Positions 9,102 to 18,531 of a stretch of 64,000 nt of DNA are shown one piece after another (the stretch's first letter is position 1; each line of letters begins with the position of its first letter). Location of the stretch: contig NZ_JAKVIR010000002.1 in the NCBI RefSeq assembly GCF_022601975.1, positions 62,001 to 126,000 of the forward strand, in the 5' to 3' direction. This stretch comes from Pontibacter sp. E15-1 (lineage in GTDB: Bacteria; Bacteroidota; Bacteroidia; Cytophagales; Hymenobacteraceae). The notes beneath the pieces were generated by a model. That model ran no database searches. It had not been told where the DNA came from and saw only the letters and a program-made list of their open reading frames with translations. Position numbers and translations under genes: made by a program.

Positions 9102-9172
9102 GTAAAAAAGCCATCTTAATGCCCGCAGCGCCCGTAGTACACAGGTATAAACAAATCAAACTCTGAAAAACT

Positions 9173-9508
9173 ATGGGATTTATTATCAACCTGCTTGTGA
9201 GTGCTGGCGTCATCTTGCTGATGGCCTATGCCTTGTCGAGCGTTCATGTAAAAAGCTTCGGAACCGCCTTATGGGTAGCCTTTTTAGTGGGTATCCTGAA
9301 CGCAACGATCGGATGGATATTGAGGGGAGTGTTCAACTTGGTTTCTTTTTTCCTGTTGGAGGCCATCGTGTCCCTGTTTGTGACGGCCATCGTGATAAAG
9401 CTGGTAGACGTGTTTGTCCGCAACTTTAAAATCGATGGTTTCTTGCCCGCCCTGATCATTGCCATCGTTAATGCTCTGGCGCTTGCTTTGGTGGGGTATA
9501 TATTTTAA
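9173..9508 (+). CDS. Phage-holin-4/YvlD-like small membrane protein
   Basis: A 111-residue integral membrane protein with about four hydrophobic helices covering nearly all of its length and a short VRNFKIDGFLPAL element near residue 85. This pattern matches the 'phage holin family 4' / YvlD proteins that are common in bacterial chromosomes and are not phage markers. Function is unknown. It follows msrA by 71 bp and ends at a terminator (9533-9563), so the two may be cotranscribed. Confidence 0.75.
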   Translation: MGFIINLLVSAGVILLMAYALSSVHVKSFGTALWVAFLVGILNATIGWILRGVFNLVSFFLLEAIVSLFVTAIVIKLVDVFVRNFKIDGFLPALIIAIVNALALALVGYIF

Positions 9509-9532
9509 GCGGTATCTACTAATTACGTTATG

Positions 9533-9563
9533 AGGCCGGCATCATGTGATGCTGGTCTTTTTT
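9533..9563 (+). terminator. Terminator after msrA/holin-like genes
   Basis: An 11-bp stem with G-T pairs (9533-9543 with 9548-9558), then a run of T residues to 9563. It starts 25 bp after the stop at 9508. Confidence 0.75.
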
Positions 9564-9892
9564 GTTAGGACAGGTTTGATGAGAAGTGATATAATGTAGA
9601 TTCTTGCCATTGAAGATATTTACTGTCAGAACAAAGCAAATGGCGGGTTCCGGTGCCGAACGTAGTGAGGCATTGCGCAGCGCAGCGAGCAAAAGGACAC
9701 GGCACAGCGCCGAGCGGGAAAACGCGCCCCAGCGGGCGTGGAGCGCAAAGCAAGCTATGAAATAAGGCCGTCCCAGTTTTGAAGTAAGGTCAATATTACT
9801 GAGTACACGTTAAATCCTAACAATAGCGACACAAGCGGACGCTTGCGCCAGAAATTGTAGATTCAAAATGTGGCAGCTTATTTATTCTTCTA

Positions 9893-9977
9893 CTTAACAT
9901 AAAGTATATTATAAGTGACACTTTAAATAAAGGTTTATACCGTATATTATAAGTCTTATAATTTATATTATGTTAAG
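9893..9977. repeat. AT-rich inverted repeat, 23-bp arms
   Basis: Arms at 9893-9915 and 9955-9977 both begin CTTAACATAA and end TTATAAG when read inward; 20 of 23 bases pair. The 39-bp spacer contains a second exact copy of GTATATTATAAGT (9904-9916 and 9942-9954). It could be the relic of a small mobile element or a structured non-coding element. Confidence 0.55.
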
Positions 9978-10053
9978 TAAGATATGGATATAGGCTCTTA
10001 TACCTTGTATGTGTCGTCTTAACTTACTATGCGAAGCTCAACAGTTATACATT

Positions 10054-10084
10054 AAAAAAGGGAAGCAATCTGCTCCCCTTTTTT
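10054..10084 (-). terminator. Terminator of the gyrA-TPR unit
   Basis: Stem 10054-10067 with 10071-10084 (one mismatch), A/T-flanked on both sides, 21 bp past the TPR-gene stop. Confidence 0.75.
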
Positions 10085-10105
10085 AATATGGTATGAAATA
10101 TAAAA

Positions 10106-11239
10106 TTACTTGTTAATCATGGCACTGATTTTCGCTGCATCAGACTTACGGTCCAGACGTGTGTATAGCTTGATCAGGTTCTGCATGGTGGCCTGGTCTT
10201 CAGGCTGAATCTCTAAGGCTTTCTCAAAATAAGGCAATGCTTCCTTGTAATGGGTTTTTGCCTCGTTCTCAAGCGCTTTGCCTTTCTTCTGGTATGTCGC
10301 ATAGTCCATTTTAGCCGCCTTGTTGTTGATCTCAGCACCTTTGTTGAACTCTAACACACCTAGGTTGTAGTATGCGTCAAAATTAGTCGGATCGATCTGT
10401 ATGGCTTTTTTATACGTGGCTGTGGCACCGTCCAAATCATTTTTACGCTCCAGCAGATTGCCTTTCACTGCTAGCAGGCTCGCGTTGTTTGGGTCAGCAG
10501 AAATAGCTTTGTCCAGCTTCTGCATGGCTTCCTCGCCACGGTCGTTTTTCAGGTAATAACGCAGTTCTTCCTGCATCATGTACACACTGTTCGGGTTGGA
10601 TTTCAATCCAGCGGCCAGGGTGTTCATCACATCCTCTTCACTGGCTTCAGTAGCCTGCAGCAACTGGATTTTGTTTTTGAAAACATCTTCCGTCGTGTGG
10701 CCCATCCCGATCAGTTGATCATAAAACCCGATAGCTGCCGGATAATCTTTGTTAGCTGTAGACGCATAAGCGGCATACAAAACTGCCGTGGTGTCAGTCG
10801 GGTTGATTTTGCTGGCCAGCTTATACTTGGCGACGGCGTTGTCCCAGTCCTGATTGTTGTGGAACTCCACTGCCTTATTCAGCACCTGACCGTAAAGGAT
10901 TTCCTTGCGCTCGGGCACCTGCTTGCCAAACTCGCCGTCTTTCCCATCAAGTTCAATCGCCTTGTCATAAGACTCCAGCACAATGTTCGGCGTGTTGTCG
11001 TCGGTCAGCTTGCCGTAGATCGGGTTGCCGATCATGTCCTGGTAAATAACACCGCGGTAGAACCATGTTTTGGCTTTATCCTTGGTTTTCTTATGCTCTG
11101 TGGCCTTTTCGATATCAGCCTGCGCTTTGTCCAGTGTGCCGTTCTTATGGTTCAGAATGGCGCTGTTTACAGCTGAGTTTTGCGCGCTTGCAACCGAGAT
11201 ACTGGCGGCTGCCAAGGCTGTTAGAAATATTTTCCTCAT
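10106..11239 (-). CDS. Exported tetratricopeptide-repeat protein
   Basis: A 377-residue protein with a clear signal peptide (cleavage near ASA-Q, residue 19) and no lipobox. From about residue 50 to the end it is built of TPR helices, clearest at NKAVEFHNNQDWDNAVAKYK, ATYKKAIQIDPTNFDAYYNLG and EALPYFEKALEIQPEDQATM. It is therefore a periplasmic or surface scaffold for protein-protein contact; the partner is unknown. It lies 57 bp downstream of gyrA on the same strand and has its own terminator, so it is probably cotranscribed with gyrA. Confidence 0.85.
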   Translation of the reverse strand: MRKIFLTALAAASISVASAQNSAVNSAILNHKNGTLDKAQADIEKATEHKKTKDKAKTWFYRGVIYQDMIGNPIYGKLTDDNTPNIVLESYDKAIELDGKDGEFGKQVPERKEILYGQVLNKAVEFHNNQDWDNAVAKYKLASKINPTDTTAVLYAAYASTANKDYPAAIGFYDQLIGMGHTTEDVFKNKIQLLQATEASEEDVMNTLAAGLKSNPNSVYMMQEELRYYLKNDRGEEAMQKLDKAISADPNNASLLAVKGNLLERKNDLDGATATYKKAIQIDPTNFDAYYNLGVLEFNKGAEINNKAAKMDYATYQKKGKALENEAKTHYKEALPYFEKALEIQPEDQATMQNLIKLYTRLDRKSDAAKISAMINK

Positions 11240-11296
11240 GTTTAGTTTTAGGTTTGTGATTGAATGTGAAACGTTTAATAACTGAAAATAATTCGA

Positions 11297-13849
11297 TTAT
11301 GCTTCATCTTCCGTCTTTTCCGGATCTATTAAGTCATCCGGTTGCAGCGAATCATCGGGTGTCAGCTCAGACTGGTCCAGCACGGCTTCCACAACGTCGT
11401 CTTCGTTTTCCATCTCTATTTTTGCCACCGAAGATATCTGGTCTGTCTCATTTAGCTTGATCAGGCGAACACCCTGTGTGGCGCGGCCAATCACGCGAAT
11501 TTCGCCTACCCGAAGCCGGATGGTGATGCCCGAACGGTTGATGATCATCAGGTCGTCTGTGTCGATAACGCCTTTGATGGCTACCAGCTTACCGGTTTTG
11601 TCGGTCACGTTCATGGTCTTTACGCCTTTGCCACCACGGTTCGTGATGCGGTACTCATCCATGAGCGAGCGTTTTCCGAAGCCGTTCTCCGACACTACCA
11701 AAAGCTCAGTGCTCTCGTTTTCTACACAAACCATACCAACAACTTTGTCGTCGGGTCCGCCAAGCGTTACGGCACGTACCCCGGAGGCGTTTCGGCCCAT
11801 GGAGCGCACCTGACTCTCGTTGAAGCGAATGGCTCTCCCCGACTCCAGCGCGATGATGATTTCGCTGCTTCCGGTGGTCAGCTGCACATCCAGCAAACGG
11901 TCGCCCTCGTTGATCGAAATCGCGTTTATACCGTTTGTGCGCGGACGCGAATAGGCCTCTAGCACTGTCTTCTTGATCGTTCCCTGTTCTGTGATAAAGA
12001 CCAGGTTGTGGTTCAGTACGTAATCCTGGTTCTTCAGGTCGTGCACATTCATCACCGCACGCACTGTGTCGTCTTTCTCAATCTGAATAAGATTCTGGAT
12101 GGCGCGCCCTTTGGACGTCTTCCCTCCTTCCGGCAACTCATACACCTTCAGCCAGAACACGCGGCCCAACTGCGTGAAAAACAGCATGTGGTTGTGCGTG
12201 TTGGCGATAAAGAGATGCTCGGTAAAATCGTTTTCCTTGGATGCAGCCACTCCTCTGGAGCCGATACCGCCCCTGCTCTGGCTGCGGTACTCGCTGAGAG
12301 AGGTGCGCTTGATATAGCCCTCGTGTGAGATCGTGATCACCATGTTCTCCTCCGGGATCATGTCCTCGTAGGAAATATCGCCGGTGCTGGCCTCAATGCC
12401 GGTGCGACGGCCGTCGCCGTAGCGCTCGCGTATCTCAGTCAACTCGTCCTTGATGATCTGCATGCGCAGTTCTTCGTTGTTGAGGATGCTGTTCAAATGA
12501 TCGATCAAAGCCATAATCTCCTGATACTCCTGCTGGATCTTGTCGCGCTCCAGGCCGGTGAGGCGCTGCAGACGCATGTCCAGAATCGCGCGGGCCTGCA
12601 GTTCTGACAGGGCAAAGCGCTCAATCAAACCATTGCGGGCAATCTCAGGGTCGCGGGAAGAGCGGATCAGGTTGATCACCTCGTCGAGGTTGTCCAGCGC
12701 AATCAGCAATCCTTCCAAAATGTGTGCGCGCTTTCTCGCCTCGTCCAGTTCATACTGCGTTCTGCGGATAACCACCTCGTGGCGGTGCTCCACAAAGTAC
12801 TGGATAAGCTCCTTCAGGTTCAGCGTCATCGGGCGGCCCTTCACAAGGGCCACGTTGTTCACGCCGAAAGAAGACTGCAGGGCAGTATACTTGTAGAGGT
12901 TGTTCAGCACCACGTTAGGTATGGCGTCGCGCTTCAAGTCGTAAACGATACGAAGTCCGTCACGGTCCGACTCGTCTCTCAGGTCAGCAATCCCCTCAAT
13001 TTTCTTGTCGTTCACCAACGCGGCAGTTTTCTCAATCAGCGAGGCCTTGTTCACCATGTAGGGAATCTCAGTCACGATGATCTGCTCTTTGCCGGATGGC
13101 AATACCTCGAAGTTGGCACGCCCGCGCATCAGCACACGGCCACGGCCTGTCTCGAAGGCAGCTTTCACGCCATCGTAGCCATGGATGATGCCGCCCGTCG
13201 GGAAGTCTGGGGCCGTGATAAACTGCATCAGCTCGGCGATCGTGATCTCGTGGTTGTCGATGTAGGCAATCACGCCGTTGATCACCTCAGTCAGGTTGTG
13301 GGGCGCCATGTTGGTGGCCATACCCACGGCGATACCGGACGTTCCGTTCACCAGCAGGTTCGGGAACTTGGCAGGCATTACGCTCGGCTCCTTCAGGGAG
13401 TCGTCGAAGTTCGGCACGAAGTCAACCGTGTTCTTTTCTAGGTCGGCCAGCAGCTCGTCGGCGATGCGCTTGAGGCGGGCCTCCGTGTAACGCATGGCAG
13501 CCGGAGAGTCGCCGTCGATAGAACCGTAGTTACCCTGTCCATCCACGAGCGGGTAGCGCAACGACCATTCCTGGGCCATGCGCACCATGGTCTCATATAC
13601 CGAGGAGTCGCCGTGCGGGTGGTATTTACCCAGCACCTCCCCAACGATACGGGCCGATTTTTTGTAGGATTTGTTATAAGATACCCCCAGCTCAGACATT
13701 CCGTAAAGCACGCGGCGGTGAACCGGCTTTAGTCCGTCCCGAACATCAGGTAAGGCTCTTGAAATGATAACAGACATTGAGTAGTCGATGTACGCGCCGC
13801 GCATCTCGTCTTCAATGTTGATCGGTATAATTCTTTCGCCTTCGATCAT
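11297..13849 (-). CDS. gyrA: DNA gyrase subunit A
   Basis: An 850-residue type II topoisomerase subunit that cleaves and rejoins DNA during negative supercoiling. The catalytic tyrosine is Tyr121 in [10 protein letters not shown]. The quinolone-resistance region reads [10 protein letters not shown], so the usual Ser (Ser82) is present and the second key acidic position is Glu86 rather than Asp. The C-terminal beta-pinwheel carries NRGGKG, in place of the classical QRRGGKG GyrA box, near residue 740; this supports gyrase over ParC. The C-terminal tail is acidic. The small lipoprotein gene lies 86 bp upstream and the TPR gene 57 bp downstream. Confidence 0.95.
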   Translation of the reverse strand: MIEGERIIPINIEDEMRGAYIDYSMSVIISRALPDVRDGLKPVHRRVLYGMSELGVSYNKSYKKSARIVGEVLGKYHPHGDSSVYETMVRMAQEWSLRYPLVDGQGNYGSIDGDSPAAMRYTEARLKRIADELLADLEKNTVDFVPNFDDSLKEPSVMPAKFPNLLVNGTSGIAVGMATNMAPHNLTEVINGVIAYIDNHEITIAELMQFITAPDFPTGGIIHGYDGVKAAFETGRGRVLMRGRANFEVLPSGKEQIIVTEIPYMVNKASLIEKTAALVNDKKIEGIADLRDESDRDGLRIVYDLKRDAIPNVVLNNLYKYTALQSSFGVNNVALVKGRPMTLNLKELIQYFVEHRHEVVIRRTQYELDEARKRAHILEGLLIALDNLDEVINLIRSSRDPEIARNGLIERFALSELQARAILDMRLQRLTGLERDKIQQEYQEIMALIDHLNSILNNEELRMQIIKDELTEIRERYGDGRRTGIEASTGDISYEDMIPEENMVITISHEGYIKRTSLSEYRSQSRGGIGSRGVAASKENDFTEHLFIANTHNHMLFFTQLGRVFWLKVYELPEGGKTSKGRAIQNLIQIEKDDTVRAVMNVHDLKNQDYVLNHNLVFITEQGTIKKTVLEAYSRPRTNGINAISINEGDRLLDVQLTTGSSEIIIALESGRAIRFNESQVRSMGRNASGVRAVTLGGPDDKVVGMVCVENESTELLVVSENGFGKRSLMDEYRITNRGGKGVKTMNVTDKTGKLVAIKGVIDTDDLMIINRSGITIRLRVGEIRVIGRATQGVRLIKLNETDQISSVAKIEMENEDDVVEAVLDQSELTPDDSLQPDDLIDPEKTEDEA

Positions 13850-13935
13850 GTCTAAAATTATAGATAAATATAGGTTGGTTGTTGTGTGTTTTTAAAAGGC
13901 AAGTTAGTCAAAAAAGGCCTTATCAGCTATATAGA

Positions 13936-14178
13936 CTATTGCTTATTTCTGCTTTTGTCCGTTCTGTTCCGCGTTTTCTCCTGCGACACTTTGTCCAGCT
14001 TTTGCCCCATTTTCGGGTTTTGCTTTTTCCAGAATGGCCTTCCCCGGAACTCCTTCTCGCCGTGCGGGTGCACCATGCGCACCTGGCAGGAACGGATCGG
14101 ACAAGCTGGTTTACAAGAAATTAGGGAGGCAGAGAGGAGCGCGATGAAAAGACCGGGGAGAAATCGGGTAGTAGCCAT
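13936..14178 (-). CDS. Small basic lipoprotein, function unknown
   Basis: An 80-residue protein with a standard lipoprotein signal (lipobox LISC, Cys22), then a short cysteine-containing stretch (Cys26, Cys31), a motif VRMVHPHGEKEFRG, and a strongly basic, lysine/arginine-rich tail from residue 50 on. I recall similar small proteins with a conserved CxxR..HGE..FRGRPFWKKQNPK pattern in related bacteria, but no assigned function. The gene sits between an SDR gene and gyrA on the same strand, with its promoter region beside a terminator hairpin at 14195-14221. Confidence 0.7.
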   Translation of the reverse strand: MATTRFLPGLFIALLSASLISCKPACPIRSCQVRMVHPHGEKEFRGRPFWKKQNPKMGQKLDKVSQEKTRNRTDKSRNKQ

Positions 14179-14194
14179 AGGTTTAAGTTCAGAA

Positions 14195-14221
14195 AAGGCC
14201 TGCTGTTGTCAGCAGGCCTTT
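14195..14221 (-). terminator. Terminator of the SDR gene at 14312
   Basis: A perfect 11-12 bp stem (AAAGGCCTGCTG and its complement) with a 3-5 base loop. It lies about 90 bp past the SDR stop and just ahead of the small lipoprotein start, separating the two units. Confidence 0.75.
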
Positions 14222-14311
14222 AACTCTTTAGCTTACAAAAATAAACAATTCTGCACACATATACCAGCATTTTGAGGGGTATAGTTTGCGTTATCAGCCC
14301 CCTGCCCTAAT

Positions 14312-15082
14312 TTAAAGCGGGTGGAAACCGTTGATGGTGAAACCTCCGTCTACCGCCAGGGTCTGCCCGGTGATGTAGGCAGCGGCGGGCATGCACAAAA
14401 AAGACACAGCCCCAGCCACATCCTCGGGCTTGCCTACCTGCCGCATAGGGGTGCGGCCCACCACCGCGTCCAGAAAGTCTTTGTTTTGCAGCACCGTTTG
14501 TGCCAGCGGGGTGCTGATATACCACGGAGCCACCGCGTTCACACGGATACCGTCCGGGGCCCACTCAGCCGCAAGATTACGGGTCAGTTGATTCATGGCG
14601 GCCTTGGTCATGCCGTAGATGCTGCCGGTGCGCACGTGCGTGAGTCCCGCCACCGACGAAACATGTACGATGTTGGCCTGCTCTGACTGTTTCAGCATGG
14701 GGTATAGTAGCCGGTTGAGCTCAAAAGCCGAGCGCAGGTTCGTGTTCATCACAAAATCATACTCCTCGGCGGTATAATCGGCGGTGGGTTTGCGGATGTT
14801 GGTGCCGGCGTTGTTCACCAGTATGTCGAGTTGGCCCCACTCCTGCCTTACCCACTGCTCCAGCGCCTCGCGCCCTTCAGCCTCGCTCACGTCGGCGGCC
14901 AGCACATGAAGCCGCTCGGGATACTTAGCGCGCAGTTGCTCCAGGTCTGCCTCCTTGCGGGCCACGGCCAGCACAGTGGCGCCCAGGGCTATGAAATCAT
15001 CCACGATGGCTGCTCCAATTCCCTTGGAGCCCCCTGTTACGACTGCGGTTTTACCGGTTAGTGACCACCTGTTTTCCTTCAT
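14312..15082 (-). CDS. SDR oxidoreductase, tropinone-reductase-like
   Basis: A 256-residue short-chain dehydrogenase. Cofactor motif TGGSKGIG (about 16-23), NNAGTN near 93, catalytic Ser in HVSSVAG, and YGMTK (Tyr/Lys) near 158 are all present. The C-terminus ends in the PEDVAG...[11 protein letters not shown] pattern of the FabG/tropinone-reductase-like group. An Ala-Arg after the second strand suggests NADP(H). The substrate is not evident, and the gene is monocistronic with its own terminator. Confidence 0.85.
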   Translation of the reverse strand: MKENRWSLTGKTAVVTGGSKGIGAAIVDDFIALGATVLAVARKEADLEQLRAKYPERLHVLAADVSEAEGREALEQWVRQEWGQLDILVNNAGTNIRKPTADYTAEEYDFVMNTNLRSAFELNRLLYPMLKQSEQANIVHVSSVAGLTHVRTGSIYGMTKAAMNQLTRNLAAEWAPDGIRVNAVAPWYISTPLAQTVLQNKDFLDAVVGRTPMRQVGKPEDVAGAVSFLCMPAAAYITGQTLAVDGGFTINGFHPL

Positions 15083-15377
15083 TTCTCTCTATTTTTCTTG
15101 CTTAATATCATCCATGGCAACAGCTGCCATGAAATTACTTTACAGATAACACCGTTTTTTGTTCAGGATGCTTAAATTACCAAAGCGCTGGCACCTTTTT
15201 TTGGCCAGTTCATGCAATGGGCATATAACTGCTCCCTGCCAGGTTTTAATCATACCCCATGAGGTATGCCTGAGAAGGGCGCAGACTTCATTGTGCTTCA
15301 GAAGTATGGAGTAAGAAATGCTTTTTATACCTAAATTTAATACACTAACCTACATTTCATCATTTTCACCCTACCCT

Positions 15378-16106
15378 ATGAACAAATTTGCCCTTCTGTT
15401 TCCGGCCCTCGCTATTTCCTGCGCCGCTTTCTCACAGTCTGCCGAACCCAGCGGGATTGACGCGCAACGAAACCTGATGGAGCTCGGCAGTCCGCCCAAT
15501 TCATCGGTGGTGCGCGTGTACGACAACCGGTATGAGGGAGTGAAAGGAACGCCTTTCTTTTATATCGACTGGATGAAAGCGACCATTACCTCCGGCAACA
15601 AGCTCTACGACAACCTGGAGGTGAAATACAACGTGATCGACAACGAGCTGCTTTACCGTAACCCAGACGGGAAAGAGTTTGTACTGAGGCCTCAGTTTGT
15701 GGATAGTTTCACGCTGCGAGACAGTTTGCTGACCCCTGGGCTCACGTTCCGGAAATACGCCGCCCTCGCTAACGTGGACCCGGCGCTCAGCAACCGCTTC
15801 GCCGTTTCGCTATACCACGGAACGAAGCTGCAACTGGTGATGGTGCCCCAGAAAAACTTTATCAAGGCTAATTTTGAAGGACCCTACAGTTCGGGCAACA
15901 AGTACGATGAGATCCGGGATGACCAGCGCGTATACCTGCTTGCGCCTGAAAACAGCGTTCAGCAGGTGAAACTCAGCAAAAAGAACCTCCTGAAGGCGTT
16001 GCCGGACAAACAGGACGAGGTGCAACGCTATCTCTCCGCAAATAAAACCGACGCATCCACCACCGCTGGCTGGATCAAGGCGTTGGCCTATTACGAGTCG
16101 CTGTAA
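15378..16106 (+). CDS. Secreted protein of unknown function
   Basis: A 242-residue protein. An N-terminal signal peptide (MNKFALLFPALAISCAAFSQ) ends near residue 20; it contains a cysteine, but the context is not a good lipobox. The mature part is mixed alpha/beta with elements such as FYIDWMKATITSGNKLYDNL and VKYNVIDNELLYRNPDGKEF, a pattern I associate with secreted Bacteroidota proteins of no known role. An upstream in-frame ATG (15318) would spoil the signal peptide, so 15378 is preferred. It converges with the YdjM-type gene, 35 bp apart. Confidence 0.7.
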   Translation: MNKFALLFPALAISCAAFSQSAEPSGIDAQRNLMELGSPPNSSVVRVYDNRYEGVKGTPFFYIDWMKATITSGNKLYDNLEVKYNVIDNELLYRNPDGKEFVLRPQFVDSFTLRDSLLTPGLTFRKYAALANVDPALSNRFAVSLYHGTKLQLVMVPQKNFIKANFEGPYSSGNKYDEIRDDQRVYLLAPENSVQQVKLSKKNLLKALPDKQDEVQRYLSANKTDASTTAGWIKALAYYESL

Positions 16107-16141
16107 ATAGCGGGCTGAAGCAGAGAGTCGAAGCTGGCGTT

Positions 16142-17161
16142 TCAGGAGTTTCCCAGTATCCTGCGCCAGTATGCCTTGAGGTATGGCTTGTCTACTTTCG
16201 GCCTGTTGTTGATTTCCTCCAGCTGCAGGACACCCTGTGCATCCTGCCATACATGGTACACAAAAACGTAGGCGCCTCCCTCCGCGCGCCATCCGTCAAA
16301 CTTGCCGAAACGGAGATCGTTGATATAAACGCCACGTTCTGGCGCAGGGGCTACGGCATAATAGCCCTTCGTGATCTCTAGCAGGCGCTCCAGTTTAGGG
16401 TGCCCCCTGTAAGGCGCAAGCAGCTGCCTGTTTTGCGGCTCATACACAAACTGAACGGTCGGGATTTTGTCGAGCAGCGAGTAAAAGCCGTTGTAAAATC
16501 CGTCCTCCCCTTTCGCGGTGACTGACCAGAACACCGTGTTCAGCGGCGTGGGTTTGCTGATGTAATCGGTATAGCCAAGCTCCTGCCGCTGCAGGTTTTT
16601 CTCGAAGGTATGGTTGGCCGCGGCCTTCGCGCCAAAGGAGAAAAGCAGATAGCCTGAGCTCAAGAGTAGCCCCGCATAGTTCAGGTACCGCCTTTTTGGG
16701 CTTAGGCGTGGGTAAAACGCAACGGCCAGCACACAGACCAGAAAAGGCACCGTGTACAGCGGATCTACCACAAAAATATTGTAAAACGCGACGCCATACG
16801 TGCTGAAAGGCCAGAACAGCTGGGTGCCCCACGTGGTGCAACTGTCCAGGAGGGCGTGCGTGGTGAAGCCCAGGAAAAAAAGCAGTGTCCAGTCGCGGAA
16901 GGTGGCGCGCTGCTGGGGGTATACCCGACGGAGCAGCAACCCAAGCAAGGGCGCGGCGAGCAGCGCAAACAGGAAGGAGTGCGTGAGTGACCGGTGAAAG
17001 GCCAATTGCTCTACCATATCCAGCCAGGGGTTTGCCAGTATGTCGAGGTCCGGTAACGTGCCGGCTATACCTCCCCAAAGCAAAGCCTTGTTGCCGAGTT
17101 TCCGCCCTGCAACGGCTTCGCCCACCGAGGCGCCCAGTACAATCTGTGTTAAAGAATCCAT
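16142..17161 (-). CDS. YdjM/YbcI-type membrane-bound metal-dependent hydrolase
   Basis: A 339-residue protein. The first half matches the YdjM/DUF457 family: MDSLTQIVLGASVGEA start, an AGTLPDLDIL motif (acidic, likely metal binding), HRSLTHSF (two histidines) and HALLDSCTTWGTQ, separated by about four to five membrane helices. The second half is a soluble domain of about 150 residues ending in YWRRILGNS. The E. coli relative is LexA-regulated and loosely called a hydrolase; the true reaction is unknown. It converges with the unknown secreted protein gene. Confidence 0.8.
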   Translation of the reverse strand: MDSLTQIVLGASVGEAVAGRKLGNKALLWGGIAGTLPDLDILANPWLDMVEQLAFHRSLTHSFLFALLAAPLLGLLLRRVYPQQRATFRDWTLLFFLGFTTHALLDSCTTWGTQLFWPFSTYGVAFYNIFVVDPLYTVPFLVCVLAVAFYPRLSPKRRYLNYAGLLLSSGYLLFSFGAKAAANHTFEKNLQRQELGYTDYISKPTPLNTVFWSVTAKGEDGFYNGFYSLLDKIPTVQFVYEPQNRQLLAPYRGHPKLERLLEITKGYYAVAPAPERGVYINDLRFGKFDGWRAEGGAYVFVYHVWQDAQGVLQLEEINNRPKVDKPYLKAYWRRILGNS

Positions 17162-17493
17162 TTTCGCAATGCTGAACTGTTTGTAGTTTACAGATTTGAT
17201 GGCAACCTGATTGTGACCAGCCCCGGAGGCACTTGAAATGTGAGGCTAGTGCTTTGTCAAATTAAAAATTAGAAATTAAGAATTAGAAAGGAGGCATAAA
17301 AGCTGTTTCTATTGATATAAAAACGAACGCTAATTCTGGTAATTAAATGGGTCGAGTACTAGCTGCAAGGAATTTCTAAGCAAATTGAGAGCAACTTGCC
17401 GAACAGCCGCTATCAGCAACAACATAACCGGCTGCGGGGTATAACCGCATGCGGCGTCCCGATGCGGCGCAACTCATCCTATACCCTCGCAGC
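17162..17493. other. Divergent intergenic region
   Basis: About 330 bp between two genes transcribed apart. The middle (about 17260-17340) is A/T-rich. I see no gene, repeat or promoter box I would defend. Confidence 0.4.
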
Positions 17494-18531
17494 ATGGATT
17501 CGACACTTAGCTTTGTAACCGGCGTCACGATCGTTCTTCTGACCATCATCGACCTTGTGTATACCACCTTTGCCCCACGGGGTGCCGGGTTCATCAGTGG
17601 CCCCGTCACCGTGGCGGTATGGCAGCTGTTCCTACTCCTGGGGCGCCTGACTAAAAGCAGATCGGCCCTGACGGGGGCGGGTATCGTGATCGTGTTCACA
17701 ATACTCTTCACCTGGGTGGCGCTGCTGTGGGTCGGAAACGCGTTTATATACTCCGCTTCAGATAAAGCCGTCGTGAACAGCACCACCTCACTGCCCGCCA
17801 CCCTCATGGAGCGCATTTATTTCACGGGCTATACCCTCTCCACTCTCGGCAACGGCGATTTCAAGGCAGGCACGGATGGATGGCGCATTTTTACGGCGTT
17901 TATCTCGTTTACCGGGCTCATGTTCATCACCATTGCCATCACCTACATGGTGCCGGTGCTGTCGGCCATAACCGCGCGGCGGGCGCTCAGCATCCGTATC
18001 TCGTCCATCGGCCACAGCCCACAGCGGATTTTGCTCAACTACTGGAACGGCACTGACTTCAAGAAACTGGAAACGCCGTTTCAGAGCCTGACGCAGGACA
18101 TTGTGCAGCAGGGCCAGATGCACCTCTCCTATCCGGTTTTGCACTACTTCCAGCAATCCGACAAAGGCGCCTCGCTACTGCCCAACCTGGCGGCGCTGGA
18201 CGAAGCCCTTACCCTCATGCTGCTGTATGTCCCGGCTCATATGCGCCCCGACGACCAGTACCTCATACCGCTGCGCAAGGGTATCACCACCTTCATCTCC
18301 TCCCTCTCCTCGCTCTATATCGACTCTGAAAAAGACGCACTGCCGCCCATACAGGCAGATCAACTGCAGAAAGCCGATCTACAGCTTCTGGAACCCGGCG
18401 TGCAGCAATTTGAGCAACTGGCTAAACGCAGGCGGGCCTTAAAATCGCTGGTGGAGTATAACGGCTGGGATTGGGAAACCATCTCCGCCAAAGTGCTGCA
18501 AGAGGACATGGACATCCCCGCCATGCTCTAG
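17494..18531 (+). CDS. Two-TM potassium-channel-like protein
   Basis: A 345-residue membrane protein. Hydrophobic helices near residues 5-25, 40-60 and 65-85 precede a pore-loop region (FTGYTLSTLGNGDF) and a last helix (residues about 125-155). The layout is that of ion-channel family 2 (K+ channel) proteins, with STLGNGD in place of the canonical TVGYGD filter. The C-terminal 170 residues are cytoplasmic and helical. The frame is open upstream to an ATG at 17449; 17494 is chosen because it places the first helix near the start. Its stop overlaps that of the convergent gene within CTAG. Confidence 0.7.
   Translation: MDSTLSFVTGVTIVLLTIIDLVYTTFAPRGAGFISGPVTVAVWQLFLLLGRLTKSRSALTGAGIVIVFTILFTWVALLWVGNAFIYSASDKAVVNSTTSLPATLMERIYFTGYTLSTLGNGDFKAGTDGWRIFTAFISFTGLMFITIAITYMVPVLSAITARRALSIRISSIGHSPQRILLNYWNGTDFKKLETPFQSLTQDIVQQGQMHLSYPVLHYFQQSDKGASLLPNLAALDEALTLMLLYVPAHMRPDDQYLIPLRKGITTFISSLSSLYIDSEKDALPPIQADQLQKADLQLLEPGVQQFEQLAKRRRALKSLVEYNGWDWETISAKVLQEDMDIPAML

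Larger units (their letters stand above)
9509..10105. other. 597-bp non-coding block with GC-rich patch and AT-rich inverted repeat
   Basis: No credible gene. In order: a terminator (9533-9563); a GC-rich purine-heavy patch (about 9645-9750) rich in short GCGCAGCG/CGAGCGGG-like units; a small CAAGC/GCTTG hairpin near 9833-9848; the AT-rich inverted repeat at 9893-9977; and the TPR-gene terminator (10054-10084). Composition swings sharply from GC-rich to AT-rich within 150 bp, unlike any other gap in the window. Confidence 0.6.

Noticed and set aside
9173..9508. Holin-like protein as a prophage marker
   Set aside because: This family is widespread on chromosomes, and there are no other phage genes around.
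9565..9753. A 62-codon minus-strand frame in the repeat-rich block
   Set aside because: It covers the GC-rich repeat patch, and its Arg/Pro/Cys-rich translation looks like translated repeat DNA.
12722..13441. A 239-codon open frame antisense to gyrA
   Set aside because: Shadow of gyrA; no independent evidence.
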